This document shows positions 24,105 to 35,942 of a stretch of DNA of 64,000 nt, piece after piece; the first letter of the stretch is position 1, and every line of letters starts with the position of its first letter. Where the stretch lies: the NCBI GenBank assembly GCA_015501055.1, contig JADNYV010000001.1, positions 434,001 through 498,000 of the forward strand. The letters run 5' to 3'. The translations under genes and the position numbers were made by a program. The stretch comes from Mucidula mucida. Taxonomy: Eukaryota > Basidiomycota > Agaricomycetes > Agaricales > Physalacriaceae. The notes under the pieces are model-generated. The model ran no database searches, was not told the DNA's origin, and saw nothing but the letters and a program-made list of their open reading frames with translations.

Positions 24105-24198
24105 GATTGGGGATCATGGTATGTTAAATTAAGTTGTGTATAAGGTAAGATAAGATAAGTGAAGAATAATGGTAATAATACGAAGGACTGAAAAGAAG

Positions 24199-24215
24199 GA
24201 GCTCCGTAGGAGCTC
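24199..24215 (-). promoter_or_regulatory. Short hairpin at the predicted 5' end of locus A RNA
   Basis: GAGCTCC and GGAGCTC form a perfect 7-bp stem around a 3-nt loop. It lies 16-39 nt downstream of the TATA box, where transcription would start, so it would fold at the RNA 5' end. Confidence 0.45.
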
Positions 24216-24230
24216 GCGCGACAAACTGCT

Positions 24231-24238
24231 CTTATATA
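24231..24238 (-). promoter_or_regulatory. TATA box of locus A
   Basis: TATATAAG on the minus strand lies 127 bp upstream of the ORF1 ATG. It is a consensus Pol II TATA element at the spacing expected for a leader of roughly 100 nt. Confidence 0.65.
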
Positions 24239-26884
24239 CCTTTGCCTTGCCCCCTGAGTCCGTGCCGAGCTTGAGTAGGCCTAGGGTGTGCGCCACGGAA
24301 GATCGAGATTGATTCAGCCATGCACTCTCTGTGGCTGGCGTCCGTTGAGCTCGTTGATGATCGCACGCCTGATGCGAGCATAGCCTGGCTTACCTTTTCG
24401 AGCTTGGTCTCAATGCATATTCCCTTGCCGCCTTCACCATCCCAGCGTGAGGTTGGGGGGTGATGAGAAATTCGCCCTGCTGAGGTCTAGAGATTCATGC
24501 ATGTAGCAAGGGTGTTTATAGTCCGCCATGTTGTCACAGTGCTATGGATGGAAGGATGGCGAGCCAAGCCATGCTGTTGCGATCCAAAGTTACACGCCAA
24601 CAGCCAGGGTCATCGTGGCTGAGACCTTCGTCACCTGTGAGCATGATCGGGATGAGATTCCCATGTCGTGTCCTCCTGAGGTTTGGGGACTCATACGTGG
24701 ATAAAGAGCAGTCGTCCTTCTGCTTGTTCGTGAGACTATGTGCTGACCGCTCTGGGACGATCCAGGCATTCCAGGGGTTATGGTGAGTTCTCTGCTACGA
24801 AGTAGCCAGCAGGCTGCCCAGTCTTAAGAAACTAGTTTGTATTAGCATGACGACCATGTGAAGGTTGAAGTGAGTGGGCAGACTCGCCGCCGTGCCCAGT
24901 GGTTACATTTGCGTGCCCAGTGGTTATCATTCCTCTTCTCTTCTGTCTATCTCAAATTGCCATCGATCTATACCAACAGACACTACAGCTAACGAAGCAT
25001 ATTCGCATGACTAGCGAAGAAAGGTGCCTTAGCTCTGCTCGAATACTAGCTTTGGGAATGCGGCGTATCTTTTACCCCGGCCTAGGCACATAGGGATGGG
25101 CAATCCTTCGTGGATGTAAACTATGGACACAGGCTTACCGAACCCTTGCCATTCTCTCGGTCAGAGTGCCTAACTCGGATATGCTAGTCCTGGGGTGATG
25201 CCTAAGTCCCATTCTCTCTGGACTGTTACCAATCGGATTCATTCCAACCCCCAATAGGCAACAGGTGCAAGAGCGAAGCCGCATGATGACGGTGTGACAG
25301 AAAGCAGATTGTTGGGAAAAGGGTCATGCTCGGGTAGCGGTTGGGGCGATCACACTACCGTCCATCCCACCATAGGTAGGCAGCCATCGCCTCCCTCATG
25401 TGCCAGGTCTGGACGACAAAGTAACCAACTCTTGCAGCGAACCCCTGGTCCGTCACCCACCCCCGCCCCGCACGGTTATGAAGGTGCATCCGGAAGGACA
25501 TATCCACGGACGAAAGCAAGCTCTGGCAGGAAATCTAGTTTAAAGGTAAAAATAGCTCTCAATCTCCAACATGACCCCGTAACCCCCGTCCGTAACCCCC
25601 AGTACTCCACACCGCGCCCAACCACCCTGTGCGTCTGCCCCCTCTTCAACATCCTAGGGCCGGGCCAGACGTGTGACATCACGAGCTAGTCGTCTTATCG
25701 GCTCGTCACGAGACTATCGGTCTGAGAGCAGCAACACTGGAGATATGACATGATAATGACACGCGGATGTGGGAAGATTTTGAGGTTTTGTATCTAGCTG
25801 TCTTTCAACTTGGCCCTATGACTTGCTGCTGCTGCTGTCCGACGATGATGGCATATGCCAACTCCCATGAAAGCTCACACTTGACCCTCCACCAGCCGTC
25901 CCTAAAGTAGGTGGAGGAACACATTGACACCTGTCCATGCTTCCTCCCTCACTTGGCATCACTGTTTCTAGACTGGGGGCTGGCAACGTGGTTTTGCTAC
26001 GGATGAGCTCTATACTCCACCCGAACGACCTGTTCTCTTCGATTATATGTTTGTTGTGAATGTGGCCTGAGTCATACCTAAGTAGACACTAGATCAATGG
26101 CGGAAGAGCTTGAATGTACCGAGATCCATCTGATCACCTCACTCTCTCTGTCGCTTACTCTTTCTTTGTGTGCGTGCGTGTGTGCGTGCCTGCGTGCGTG
26201 CGTGTCTCTCACTCACTTGTTCCAACTCTCACGCACTCCAAAACACACACATACCCACGAATTTTAGCGCGACGTTTTGAGGATTGAACAAGTACCTCCT
26301 GTGGTAAGCGACTTTAGCTCGCAATCTAACTACCGTAGTGTGGTCTTCGCTGTGGGTCCTGGAAAGCTTGGGACGTATCAGGAAGTCTTGATGTAAGTCT
26401 GGTGTGCGGGTGTGATACACAGTATGCAGTAGGAAAAGAAAAGGTGAAAACGAGTGGGAAATATGTACTGCGAGTATGTACCGTAGTGCCGACCGCACGA
26501 AACAAGGGTCTTGCGACCGGGGTGGCTGGTCTCGGAATGGAGGGGAGGAGGGATGAAGTGAGAAAGATACACCCCGTATCGCATCCTCCGCCGTTTGATT
26601 GGTGCGGCGCTGCTCTGGAGGCTGCCCACGGTCTGCACAGGTGCACGCATGCCACACCGCCCACAAGACACATCACGGACAGCAGGCAAAATGATACGAC
26701 CAGGGACTACGTTCCTGGCCGGCTACCACAGCTACCGAAGCGGATTGATTCTCCTTCCCCTCGCGCGTCTCCGCTGTCCATTTCGCGAGAGCCATCAATC
26801 TCGTCCTCATGCCCATCTGGAAGTCACCATCAGTCTTGAGCCAATTGCTTCACCTTCCTTCACAGCCGTTGATCATACGTCAAC
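24239..26884. other. Gene-poor region between locus A and the FHA-kinase gene
   Basis: I see no supported gene in 2.6 kb. A (TGCG/TGTG)n microsatellite lies at about 26167-26213, in front of the kinase gene. The rest would hold the two divergent promoters. Confidence 0.45.
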
Positions 26885-28942
26885 ATGGCAGAGCACACCG
26901 TCGTCGCATACCTGTACGCGGCCACAGACACCTCGGGAGCCGACGTGGCAAATGTCGCCATCCACTCGACCCAAAATCAAGAACGATACATCACATCACG
27001 TCGACAGCGACGTGCATTGGATTCACCACAGGCTCATGATGAGCGAAGTCGCGTGGAGCGCGAGAGGACAGAGGATCCCAAGAGTATGACAGCCTCGAGA
27101 GCAGCCCCGGCCTCGAGATAGCGCTCAGCATGATCCCGAAGGGGGAGCGCGGCGTCGAGGTTGGCTGTGATCCCTTCGCAGACCTCTGGATTCCCAACGT
27201 GCCTGGAGTCAGCCACCGTCACTTCTCCCTGACATTCAACGATGACTACTTCCTTGTCGTGAAGGACCTCAAGTCAAGTGCTGGAACGAGCGTCATCTAC
27301 GGCAATCAGGTGGTAGGACCGTTCTTCGACTCGGAATGTGTTGTCGCGGGCCCTGACTTCTTCCGGGGCGGCGACCAACCGATCATCATCAGGGCCACTT
27401 CGCGCGTCCAGTTCCGTCTCGTGGTCGAGCCTTTCGATCCGCACTCCAAGGTGTTCAGAGACAAAGTGGACAGATACCGCGCTGGTTCGGGCGAGCTGGA
27501 TGAGATCTTCGAGGGAATCGGTATCCGCGCACCGACGCAGCTGCAGACGGCGGCGCAGACGCCCGACAGCGAAAACGTGCAGCTGACGAGAGAGCTCGGC
27601 CGAGGGAGGAGCTCGGTTGTACATCATGTCTTTGGCGTCAAGACAGCAGGACAGTACGTTCTCAAAGAGCCCTTGGAGCTGTATGACATCGAGGCGTGGA
27701 AGAATAGGGCAGCCTCGATGCGTCAGGTCTCGCATGTGAGTCTCCAACCGCACGTCTCTAACTGCTCGTCCTGCATGTACTGAACGGCAAATCAAGCAAT
27801 ATATCGTGGCATTCCGCGGCTTCGCGGAGGAGCCGCGGCCGGCGCTACGGCTAGAATACGTCCCGGGCGGAACGCTCAAGAGACACCTTGAAGCCGGAAA
27901 GTACTTCTCCGAGTCTGAGCGCGTGCAGGTCACGCGGCAGACTACCTCAGCACTCGCCTATCTCCACGGGCTCGAGCCGCCCATGCCTCACCGGGATATC
28001 AGCACCAATAGCATCTTCGTTCATCAGCGGGACGCAGACACAATTATTGTCAAGCTGGGGGATGTGGGCGCACCGGAGAGCGGGCCGCAACTCGACAATA
28101 TGGTCGGCACTCCAAGCCATCTGCCACCCGAGTTATTCGACAAAAGGACCTGGGACCGGCAGTCAATACTGAGCCAGTACACCACGGCCGGTGATATCTG
28201 GGATCTCGGGGCAGTGTTGGCCCAGCTGGTCTGCGGACTCCCCGACGCCGCAAAAGTCTACGAAGGTGACGGCAAGCTGTGGTGTCAAGCGATAACTCGT
28301 CGTCTCGCGGAGCATTTCCAGAACTCTAAGGATCCATTGGCACATTTTCTGCTGGAGCTCATGCTGCACATGAGGCCAGAGGACCGCAAGGAGGCTTGGG
28401 ACTGTCATGAGAGGTCTCAGCTCTTGCGTCTCGGCCCAAACGAGGCCGCAGAGACCATGGATAGCCAAACCGAGAGCGAGGTAGGTGAGAGCGAGGGAGG
28501 TGAGAGCGAGGGAGGTGAGAGCGAGGGAGGTGAGAGCGAGGAAGGTGAGAGCGACGGGGCTGACAGCGAGGACACTGATGGCTCCGCGGAGGAAACAATC
28601 ATCGAAACCGTGTCTGTCGGCAGAGACAACCCGGCGCATAACATGACTGCGCTTCTGACGCCGGACCCAAGCAGCCCCTCGACGGCTGGTGACTCGAATG
28701 GGGGCACCTCGACGCCCCGTGCTTCATTGAGGTCTGATGCGCCATCCCCGCCAAGCGCGTCGCAGATGGAGAGGTTTTACGCCTTGGTCAACGAGCCGGC
28801 ACACAGCCTCTTCGGCGAGTCTATCTTTGCAGATTCTAGCGCCGACGAGGGCTCCGACCTCCTCAACGACAGCGATTCCGACGCAGCGAGATCGCCATCA
28901 GCACGCGAGCTGGCGTCCACGGTGCCGCAAAAGAGAACATGA
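26885..28942 (+). CDS. FHA-domain protein kinase, Rad53/Chk2-like family, accessory type
   Basis: ATG 26885 begins MAEHTVVAYLYAA, typical of a large ascomycete FHA-kinase family as I recall it. The FHA core is PGVSHRHFSLTF and DLKSSAGTSV near 27200-27290. The kinase starts at about 27590 with LGRGRSS (glycine loop) and VLKEP (lysine), then crosses a 61-nt intron (27736-27796) to HRDISTNS (catalytic loop), LGDVG in place of DFG, and PPE. The DFG Phe-to-Val change may affect activity. A serine/glutamate tail contains 15-bp repeats. Near 27080 the frame of the first 60 residues and that of the FHA domain differ by one nucleotide with no credible intron, so the 5' end may be broken. Nuclear signalling is likely by family; the partner is unknown. 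Confidence 0.72.
28484..28548 (+). repeat. In-frame 15-bp repeats coding GESEG
   Basis: About four copies of a unit close to GGTGAGAGCGAGGGA give an acidic Gly-Glu-Ser tract in the kinase C-terminal tail. Confidence 0.85.
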
Positions 28943-29644
28943 TAAACAGGAACTGCGACAATCTGCCTCCTTCTGTCTTCCCACGCTGACCATGTGACCT
29001 TGAGCAGGGAACCCAACGAAGATGAGATTCGCCCGCTGATAAGCTTTGTGCGAGCGCCAGCAGAGTCGGTGGCGAGCTGATGGGAAGCGAGAAGGAAGGC
29101 AAGGACCGTACTCCGCTCATGTTATGTGCCAAGGTTGTAGAGATTGTTTAGCTAGCTGTATACGTCATAGAGGCACTCTGCCATGTCTGCTGTGTTTCTG
29201 CGCGTCTGCTTTGTGCGTCTCGAACATAACTACCTGCCCCAGTAGAGCCCAGACAAGACGTGCAGCACGAGAGATTTGTAGATGCTTGAAATAAAAGTCA
29301 TGTTGATCGCAAACTGAGGTTCGTCCACGGTTTCTCTATGTCCAACATGTCCAAGGGTCCCCGGCTGTGCCCCGCTGTGGGGCTTTGCGGCTAGGTAGCT
29401 CCAAAGTCGGCGCGTTAGGGATCATTTTACACGTGTACGCTAGGGAATACTCCCGTAGGCGGTTCTGGCTGTGCGTCGGCTTGTCATTCCTCAAATATCG
29501 GGCTTTCCCCCACCACCGTGGCTTGCTCATGACTGTGCAAACCCAGGTGCACACACGCCCGACAAAAGAAAGAGAAAAAAAAGGAACACATTGCACAAAA
29601 CGCACCGTTTACGACCGACCACGAAAGAAATCGAGTATGCACCG
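28943..29644. other. Spacer between cargo genes
   Basis: It holds the 3' end of the kinase unit and the promoter of the next gene. No coding frame is supported. Confidence 0.4.
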
Positions 29645-31189
29645 ATGGACGCGGACATTTCAATCAGGCAGCTCTTGGCCCTGGATGATGCGGCGCTCGT
29701 CCAACATATGCTGCACCACCGCAATGCTGGAGGCCGAATAGATATCACGCACGTCAAGGACTGGGACGACGCGCCCGAGGCTGCACAGATAGAGCTCCTG
29801 GAGAGGTTCAGGTGACCATCACCCCCGTTCCAAGCTGGCTCATGGTCCTTGGTTGCTAATGCCGCGTGCAGTTCCGTCATCGCTCAGGTCCAGATACCCC
29901 AGCACATCGATTTCGCGCAGGTCCTCGCCAGGCTCGTCAACATAGACGCAGAGAGGGAATCATTCTCGCGGACTGCCGCCCCTCCGTCGCCCTCGCCGCC
30001 ACCCCAAGAGCCTGCAAGGTTGCCGACGCCCTCGCCTGAACCTGATGCCGGCAAGGCGTACGAGACCAATTGTTATCACGACCTCGTGAGCAGTGGCGGC
30101 CGCCCGCCTGTCCCTCTGGACCTGTTGGATGCGATATATAAAGACTTTGCTCTGTTTACTGAAAGGTTAGAGCCGTGGCAGGAACACCCGGTTTGCTTGA
30201 GTGCGGGCGACTTGGGCGTGTTCTCGCGCCCATTGGCGCGCTGGAAGGCGTTCCAGAGGTGGCAACACAACAACCGCGGCGAGGCCGTCTCAGCGGGGGA
30301 TACATTGATGGGGTTTCGGCAACAGAAGCAGCACCACTACGAGTCTATGGGGCTCGCACAACTCATAACCGATCCCGACTTCGACGAGACAATCCAGAGA
30401 ATGTGGGAACAGGAACAGGTCCGCTGTCGGCGAGAGCGCGACAAGGTCAGAGAGGCCGCCGCCGGGAGCTTCAGTGAATACGCTGACGCCGCACGCCGCC
30501 GCCTCTGTCGTCATGGTTTCACCGAGGACTTCCACCTCCTCGAGGACCCTCAGCAACAAGACCAGCGCCTGACGTGGATAGAGTACCTCGAGTTCGAATA
30601 CTGGTGGCTCGACAAGCGCACCAATTCTGTCGGAGCCACCCAGAAGCAGCACGAGAGAGCATGGGAGGAGATTGTCGAATCGGGCATCCTAAGACCTGGG
30701 GAGACAAGGGAGCACTTGCTCGCGTCTTCTGCCGAATGCGCAACAGACGGCAAACCACTACACACCTTGCACTCCATCAGCCAGAAGGCTTCACGGAGGC
30801 TCCTCATCGGCCGGCTCATGCGGACGGCGCGGGCATGTGAAGATGCGAAGGCAGCCGAATCCCGCCAACTCCGTCTGGTCCAATGGGCCCTGACTCAGAT
30901 GCCCGGGAATCCCAAGCCGCCGTCCGCCGAGCCTACCAAGAAGGGCAACAAGCGAAGGCGACAGGAGGACGATGACGATGCTGTAGATCGTCCCATGAAG
31001 CCGCCAACCACGAAGAGGCAGAGGCAGGATGATAAGCGGGTCACAGGTGGCACCACACGGCACCGGGCAGTCCCGCGGACCAGACTGACGGTAGGACTCA
31101 TGCTGCCGGTCAAGGAGCCACGGGTGAAGACCGACCAAGGGCATCGGCGCAGTGCTCGCATCCGCAACCTACCAGCACGACCGCCTTGA
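29645..31189 (+). CDS. Unknown nuclear-type protein of an ascomycete accessory family
   Basis: Exon 1 (29645-29811) begins MDADISIRQLL and joins across a 60-nt intron to exon 2 (29872-31189). The body contains a proline/serine linker, then a helical region with QQDQRLTWIEYLEFEYWWLDK. That aromatic motif recalls unknown proteins common in Fusarium-like ascomycetes, usually in accessory regions. The C-terminus is rich in KKGNKRRRQ-type basic clusters, so nuclear targeting is likely. No enzyme motif is visible. The gene is intact. Its affinity to ascomycete rather than basidiomycete families, if confirmed, would support lateral origin of the element. Confidence 0.65.
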
Positions 31190-31470
31190 GTCCTGACCCG
31201 GATCGGGATACGTCAGCTACTAGCCTCGTTGGCGGAGCACATTCGGACCAAGTCAGAACAAATTTTAGGCTTGGGACTTGGAAGCTGAAACCACAAAGCT
31301 TAGTTCTACCTGTGGTTCACTCTTCCTCGGACCGCTCACAGGTGGGCAACAAAAGTCTCGATGCAGCTTGACATTCTTCGCTCACGGTTGAGAACCATGC
31401 ATTGTACGTGTCGGTACATACTACCCGGACTAGCGCTTCGAAGCACAAGAAACTCCAATCCTACCTGTCC

Positions 31471-32118
31471 TCACCGTCTTGAGGCGAGCAAAGCCATAAG
31501 ATCAGCCGTAGCAGCCAATTGCTTCTGCAGTTCGACCCCGTCCTCAAAATGCTCACACAAGACAAAGCCGTCCAACTCATCGGTAGGCGGCTGCTGAAAA
31601 TCGACCGTCCCCTCCCCAAACCTTGTGGAAAAGGCTAGAGCGTCCAACACCTTGGTCTTGAACTCGTCTTCACCAAGTCCGCTCCGGTCGTATATCCTCA
31701 GCCCTCGCAACGCGCCGTCCGGCCCGAGAAGAACCCACGCGGCCGACGGGGGATGCCAGCGCAGCAGACCCTCCTTGTTCTCGCGTCTGAGATCAACCGA
31801 GACCGCCGTTCCTTCGTGACGGGTCGGCAGCCCGCATACGGGGGGGACGAGAGTGTTTCCCTCTCCGCATCGATCCGCGTACGCTTTCAGCTGGGCGCAG
31901 CTGACGCACTGCGGCATTGTCGCATTGTCCGAGGGGTCCATATGGCTGTCCCCGGGAATTTCGATGTCTCGGTCTTTGTCGAGGTGCTCTTTTGGCCTGG
32001 CGGCTCTGGATTGGTGTGGGCGGCGCTGTCTGGCTTCCGCTAAGCGTTTGCTCGACCTGTTCTTCCCAGCTGGTTTCTTTTCCGTCCTTTGGCGTGACGG
32101 GGTCTTGGTTCGAGCCAT
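31471..32118 (-). CDS. Unknown basic protein (215 aa)
   Basis: The start is ATG 32118 (MARTKTPSRQ); the longer upstream frame is ordinary leader. The first 60 residues are strongly basic with several R/K clusters. A CVSCAQLKAYADRC segment and a C-terminal domain containing WVLLGPDGALRGLRIYDRSG follow. I do not recognise it. The neighbour on the right is intergenic for almost 4 kb. Confidence 0.5.
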   Translation of the reverse strand: MARTKTPSRQRTEKKPAGKNRSSKRLAEARQRRPHQSRAARPKEHLDKDRDIEIPGDSHMDPSDNATMPQCVSCAQLKAYADRCGEGNTLVPPVCGLPTRHEGTAVSVDLRRENKEGLLRWHPPSAAWVLLGPDGALRGLRIYDRSGLGEDEFKTKVLDALAFSTRFGEGTVDFQQPPTDELDGFVLCEHFEDGVELQKQLAATADLMALLASRR

Positions 32119-33030
32119 GGTGAGTTTGGAATCCCGGGCAACGAGAATGAGGGATGAGTATCGCATCCAGAGGAGGGACAGCTCATTTATATGCATACTT
32201 GGGACGCGGGCTGTCCTCATCGACATGCGTTTGCCCCCGGTTGGTGAAGACCGCCTTGGAGGCAACCGACGGACTGCGTACCTCGTCGGAGACTCTCTTG
32301 GATCTGCCTTGTATAGAGGCTGTATCCAAGGGGCTGAGGATGCATCGAGTCGTCTACCTGCCACATAAGGATGGCATCTATCTGGGCTATCTTAGAGGGC
32401 ATGCATCGGAGCGGATTTCTAGCAAGGGTAGCCTCTTTTGGTAATCATGCAGCAGCCAGGCGCTGACCTTGACAACAAGGCTTTTTACGCCTATATAGAA
32501 CATAGAACAGTCGAGACGCCCGTCTAGGTGTTTGTGCACTCTTCTCTAGCTGTCACTCGACTGCTCCTTCTTGTGACGGAGACGATCTTGTGGCACCGGG
32601 GAGAGCTTTTTCGACTGTTCTCTCGTTTCGCCTGATTGTCTCCTCAATCGACACCTCCCCCTTGTCTAGCGCAGAGCCAAAACAGAGCCTCGCTAATTAA
32701 ACATGTATGTAGCTTACGTGACCTCGGCCATCTGCATTTCCAGCAGATACCATCAGAATGGAGTGGGTAGGTGTCGAGAGAAGATGGTCTGCAAATAGAC
32801 CCTAACTGACTCAAGCTACCAATGGGTGTGGGGCGCTCGTAACCCCACCAGGTGGTACTGCGGCACTTGAATCCTGCCGCAGGTGCTTAATTTTCAGCTT
32901 TCTCGGGGTCTCTCTGACAGGTCGTCAGTGCTGTCAGACTGGTAACATTTTCTCAATGCAATAACTAGCTGCTGCTATAGATATCTGGGCCTGTATTACT
33001 CGGCCGTCACAATCCTTGTTCCACTGACCA
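32119..33030. other. Gene-poor spacer before the repeat array
   Basis: No coding frame is supported. It should contain the promoter of the gene ending at 32118. Confidence 0.4.
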
Positions 33031-33908
33031 GTCTAAGAGACTAGCTTGGTCCTAGGTAACACATCCTAACCTGATACCACACACGGCATTTTGCATTTCG
33101 ACTGGTCTCTTGCTCAGACTAGTCTGACTCGTTTTCGTGCCCGGATAACAGGCTGCTTACAGCCCGGACCCGTCAGTGAAACAGACCAGTCTAGCATTTA
33201 GGCGTTTGCCCTTGTCCCACGGTATTCTTCTATACTAGTCTGCATGTCGGACTGGTACGTCTCTGACCGGCCAATGCCCTCTCATCGTTTGACGGCGTGA
33301 CTCGTCCGACCAGTCTAATTCCTAGACCAGTCTACTTGTCAGACGAGTACGCTCCTCAGACGAGTACGCTCCTCAGACGAGTACGCCCCTCAGACCAGTA
33401 CGCCCCTCAGACCGGTACACCTCTCAGACTAGTATGTCTGTCACACCAGTACCACACCCAGACCGGTACCGCCCTGAAACCAGTCTTACTCTCAGACCAG
33501 TCCTGCTCTTAGACCAGTACGCCCCTCAGACCAGTACCACACCCAGACCAGTACCTATGTTAGACCAGTCTAGCCACATATTAACTAAACAAATCCGACG
33601 AGACAGACCAGTACACCCCTCGGACCAGTCCACCCTCCCATCATCTTGACGGCCCATTCTCCTGCCACCCAGACTAGTCCACCACCTGGACCAGTCCGCC
33701 TTCCCATCATCATGAGGGCCCATTCTTCTGCCACCCAGACCAGTCCATCGCCCGGACCAGTCTCGTGCAGGACCCAGGGTATCCTGTAAGTAGCACTGCC
33801 GCTTCTGGCGCTCTCCCGGCTTTCTTTCCAGACTAGTCCACTTGGCCCACCACCGATCTCATGGGCCACAAGTTGACCACGCCGCGTGAGGACCTGGACT
33901 AGTCTGGT
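33031..33908. repeat. Array of ACCAGT/ACTAGT near-palindromic repeats
   Basis: At least 25 copies of a core AGACCAGTC or AGACTAGTC occur in 0.9 kb. Between 33340 and 33560 they are regularly spaced about 17 bp apart with unit TCAGACCAGTACGCCCC. Both orientations occur; AGACTAGTCT is a perfect palindrome. A 58-60 bp block (about 33613-33730) is present twice. The array is non-coding: frames across it merely translate the repeat. Confidence 0.85.
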
Positions 33909-35942
33909 GAGCCGTCGCAGTTACCAGAAATAGACCCCATGGCCCAAAGCCAGAGTTCTGCCTTAGGAAGTAGTGCTTCACTGACTAAGTCCCTGGCCGT
34001 GGGGGTGGTGCGGAGAATGAGGTCATGGCGGTCCTGTCGTCTCGTGGCCGTTGTGGGAGGGGGCGGGCAGTTGGCGTCAATGTCAACATATGCTTGCCAG
34101 CCGGTCGTGTGCGTGGGTGATGGGGAAGTCCACGATCAACGATGGATAGTGCGGGAAAGGAGATGTGCGAGGATTGACGACCGAAGTGCGCGCATGGCGT
34201 GAGGGAGCGGCGAAGTGGCAGAGAGCTCGAAATCTCGTGAGACCGAAGTGTATGGTACTAGTCTTCCGGGGTAGTACAGGAGAGCAGACAGTCAGTCAGT
34301 CACATCGCTTGCCTCCCGAGTAGAGCTCAAAAGGGTCTCCCTGAGCAGATAGGAGAGATAGGAGGCACATTGCCTTTCCTATGCGGTGCTAAGTCAGATC
34401 ATTGCCAGAAGTTCACAAGTGCCGCGGAGACGGTAGCCCTCAACAATCCTAGGTTCTGTCCATCCGAGGTGCCCGAACCATACTCTTCTCGCTCAGTCGA
34501 TCCCCATCTTCCCATCGTGACATAGCCCAAGATACGGCCGTCTGACGCTTGCTTCTGTGAAGGCTGTTGAGTTGCTGTCCGTTTCCTGCTTCGTGAGGGA
34601 CAAAGGAGTCATATATATGCCAGAACCGAGGGAGCCTGCTGTTGAAGCCGCCTTCTCCCGTCCTCAGACCACGTAGCGAGTCTGCCTCGTAGCTGATAAT
34701 CTGCCCCAGCCCCGAGATATCGTGGCTCATCTCCAGGCGGTAAGCCCATCGCGAAGCAAACCAAGGCTCACCAAGACAGCTCCCAGGGATCCGGAGGACG
34801 AGCGCTCTTGTCTACGCATGAATTTCCTGACCGCAGCAGCATATGGTCGTCGTCATCCGCTCTTGCCACTAGACATTGGAACCAAAATTCATGAGACTCA
34901 CGCATGACGCTCTAGACTGCAGCAGGGTGTTTGTCATGCTCAGGCCTCCGAGGCCTTCCAAAACCTCAGCTCCCGGGGCCATTGCTCTCCGCATAACATC
35001 CCATCGGCCGCAGAAGGACAGGGGATTTGCCATCTCCCTGCTCAGGGCCGCGAGGAATCTAGGATGTCGGCTTTGTGCGCATCGTGGGTGGAGAGTCACT
35101 AGTCCTTGCGCTCGCGTCGTCCCGGTCATATCTGGCGTCATACGAGTGACGGGTTTTTCTCAGGCAGCTGGCTACAATCATACTTACCGATGGTATTCCT
35201 GGTTCCCTGCTCCTTCTTCTTCGTCTTATGAAGCTCCAGCCGCCTGCGCAGTTCACATTCTTGGCCGTGGTTGGTCCATATTGTCCGCGTCGTCCATAAT
35301 GGTCCGGGACTTGACTGTGAACGCTGGGGAAAAAACGCTGTGCCGCATAGCCCCAAAACGGCATGATAGCCACGTTTCGCCGTATAAACGCACCTGCGTT
35401 TTTTCATGCATAATCGCCTGGCCCAGTCGCCCCAGCCACATTATCGTGCGGGGGTTGCGGTTTTCGCATTTCGCAGGTCCGCGTTTTCGCAGGCGCGACA
35501 CGACGTTTGCTCTACTACTAGGCGGATTCTAGCTTTGCTGGATGGCTGGAAAAGGCTTAGCGCCCGCCATTACCCCTCCGCCGTTTACTTTCAGTCTCCG
35601 TTTTCGATCTTATACGGACTGTACTAGCATTGGGATCTCACCACACCAGGCTGCCCTATGCTACAGTAATGTGCAATTGTGGGGCCAGACATACTATGCA
35701 TAGTACTTCCCCTGGACCCGCCGGCGAGCAACAACTATGTACCGAGGTCTATTGCGCTGCGGAAGCCAAGTAGCGACGATCTCACCTAACCCTACAATAC
35801 TGTGGTAGTCACGCAGGCTTGTTGCACAACTTTAACTCAGCCACAACGCTTCTGAGCAAGAGTAAGCGGCTGCTCGTCGTTCCCCCTCTTCTCCACCACA
35901 ACACGAGCTAACACGGGACAGGACCAGCTCGGGAATCCGGCC
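33909..35942. other. Gene-poor region
   Basis: I find no convincing gene. A 218-residue frame at 34876-35532 lacks domain-like composition and is not called. Confidence 0.4.

Noticed and set aside
26229..26689. Overlapping minus-strand frames (up to 145 residues) before the FHA-kinase
   Set aside because: Three frames are open at once over a GC-skewed promoter region, with no conserved motif.
33300..33650. CRISPR-like array
   Set aside because: Units are 17 bp, imperfect, near-palindromic, without unique spacers of constant length, and the genome is eukaryotic.
34876..35532. 218-residue plus-strand frame
   Set aside because: Composition is not protein-like, there is no family resemblance, and several overlapping frames of equal length exist.
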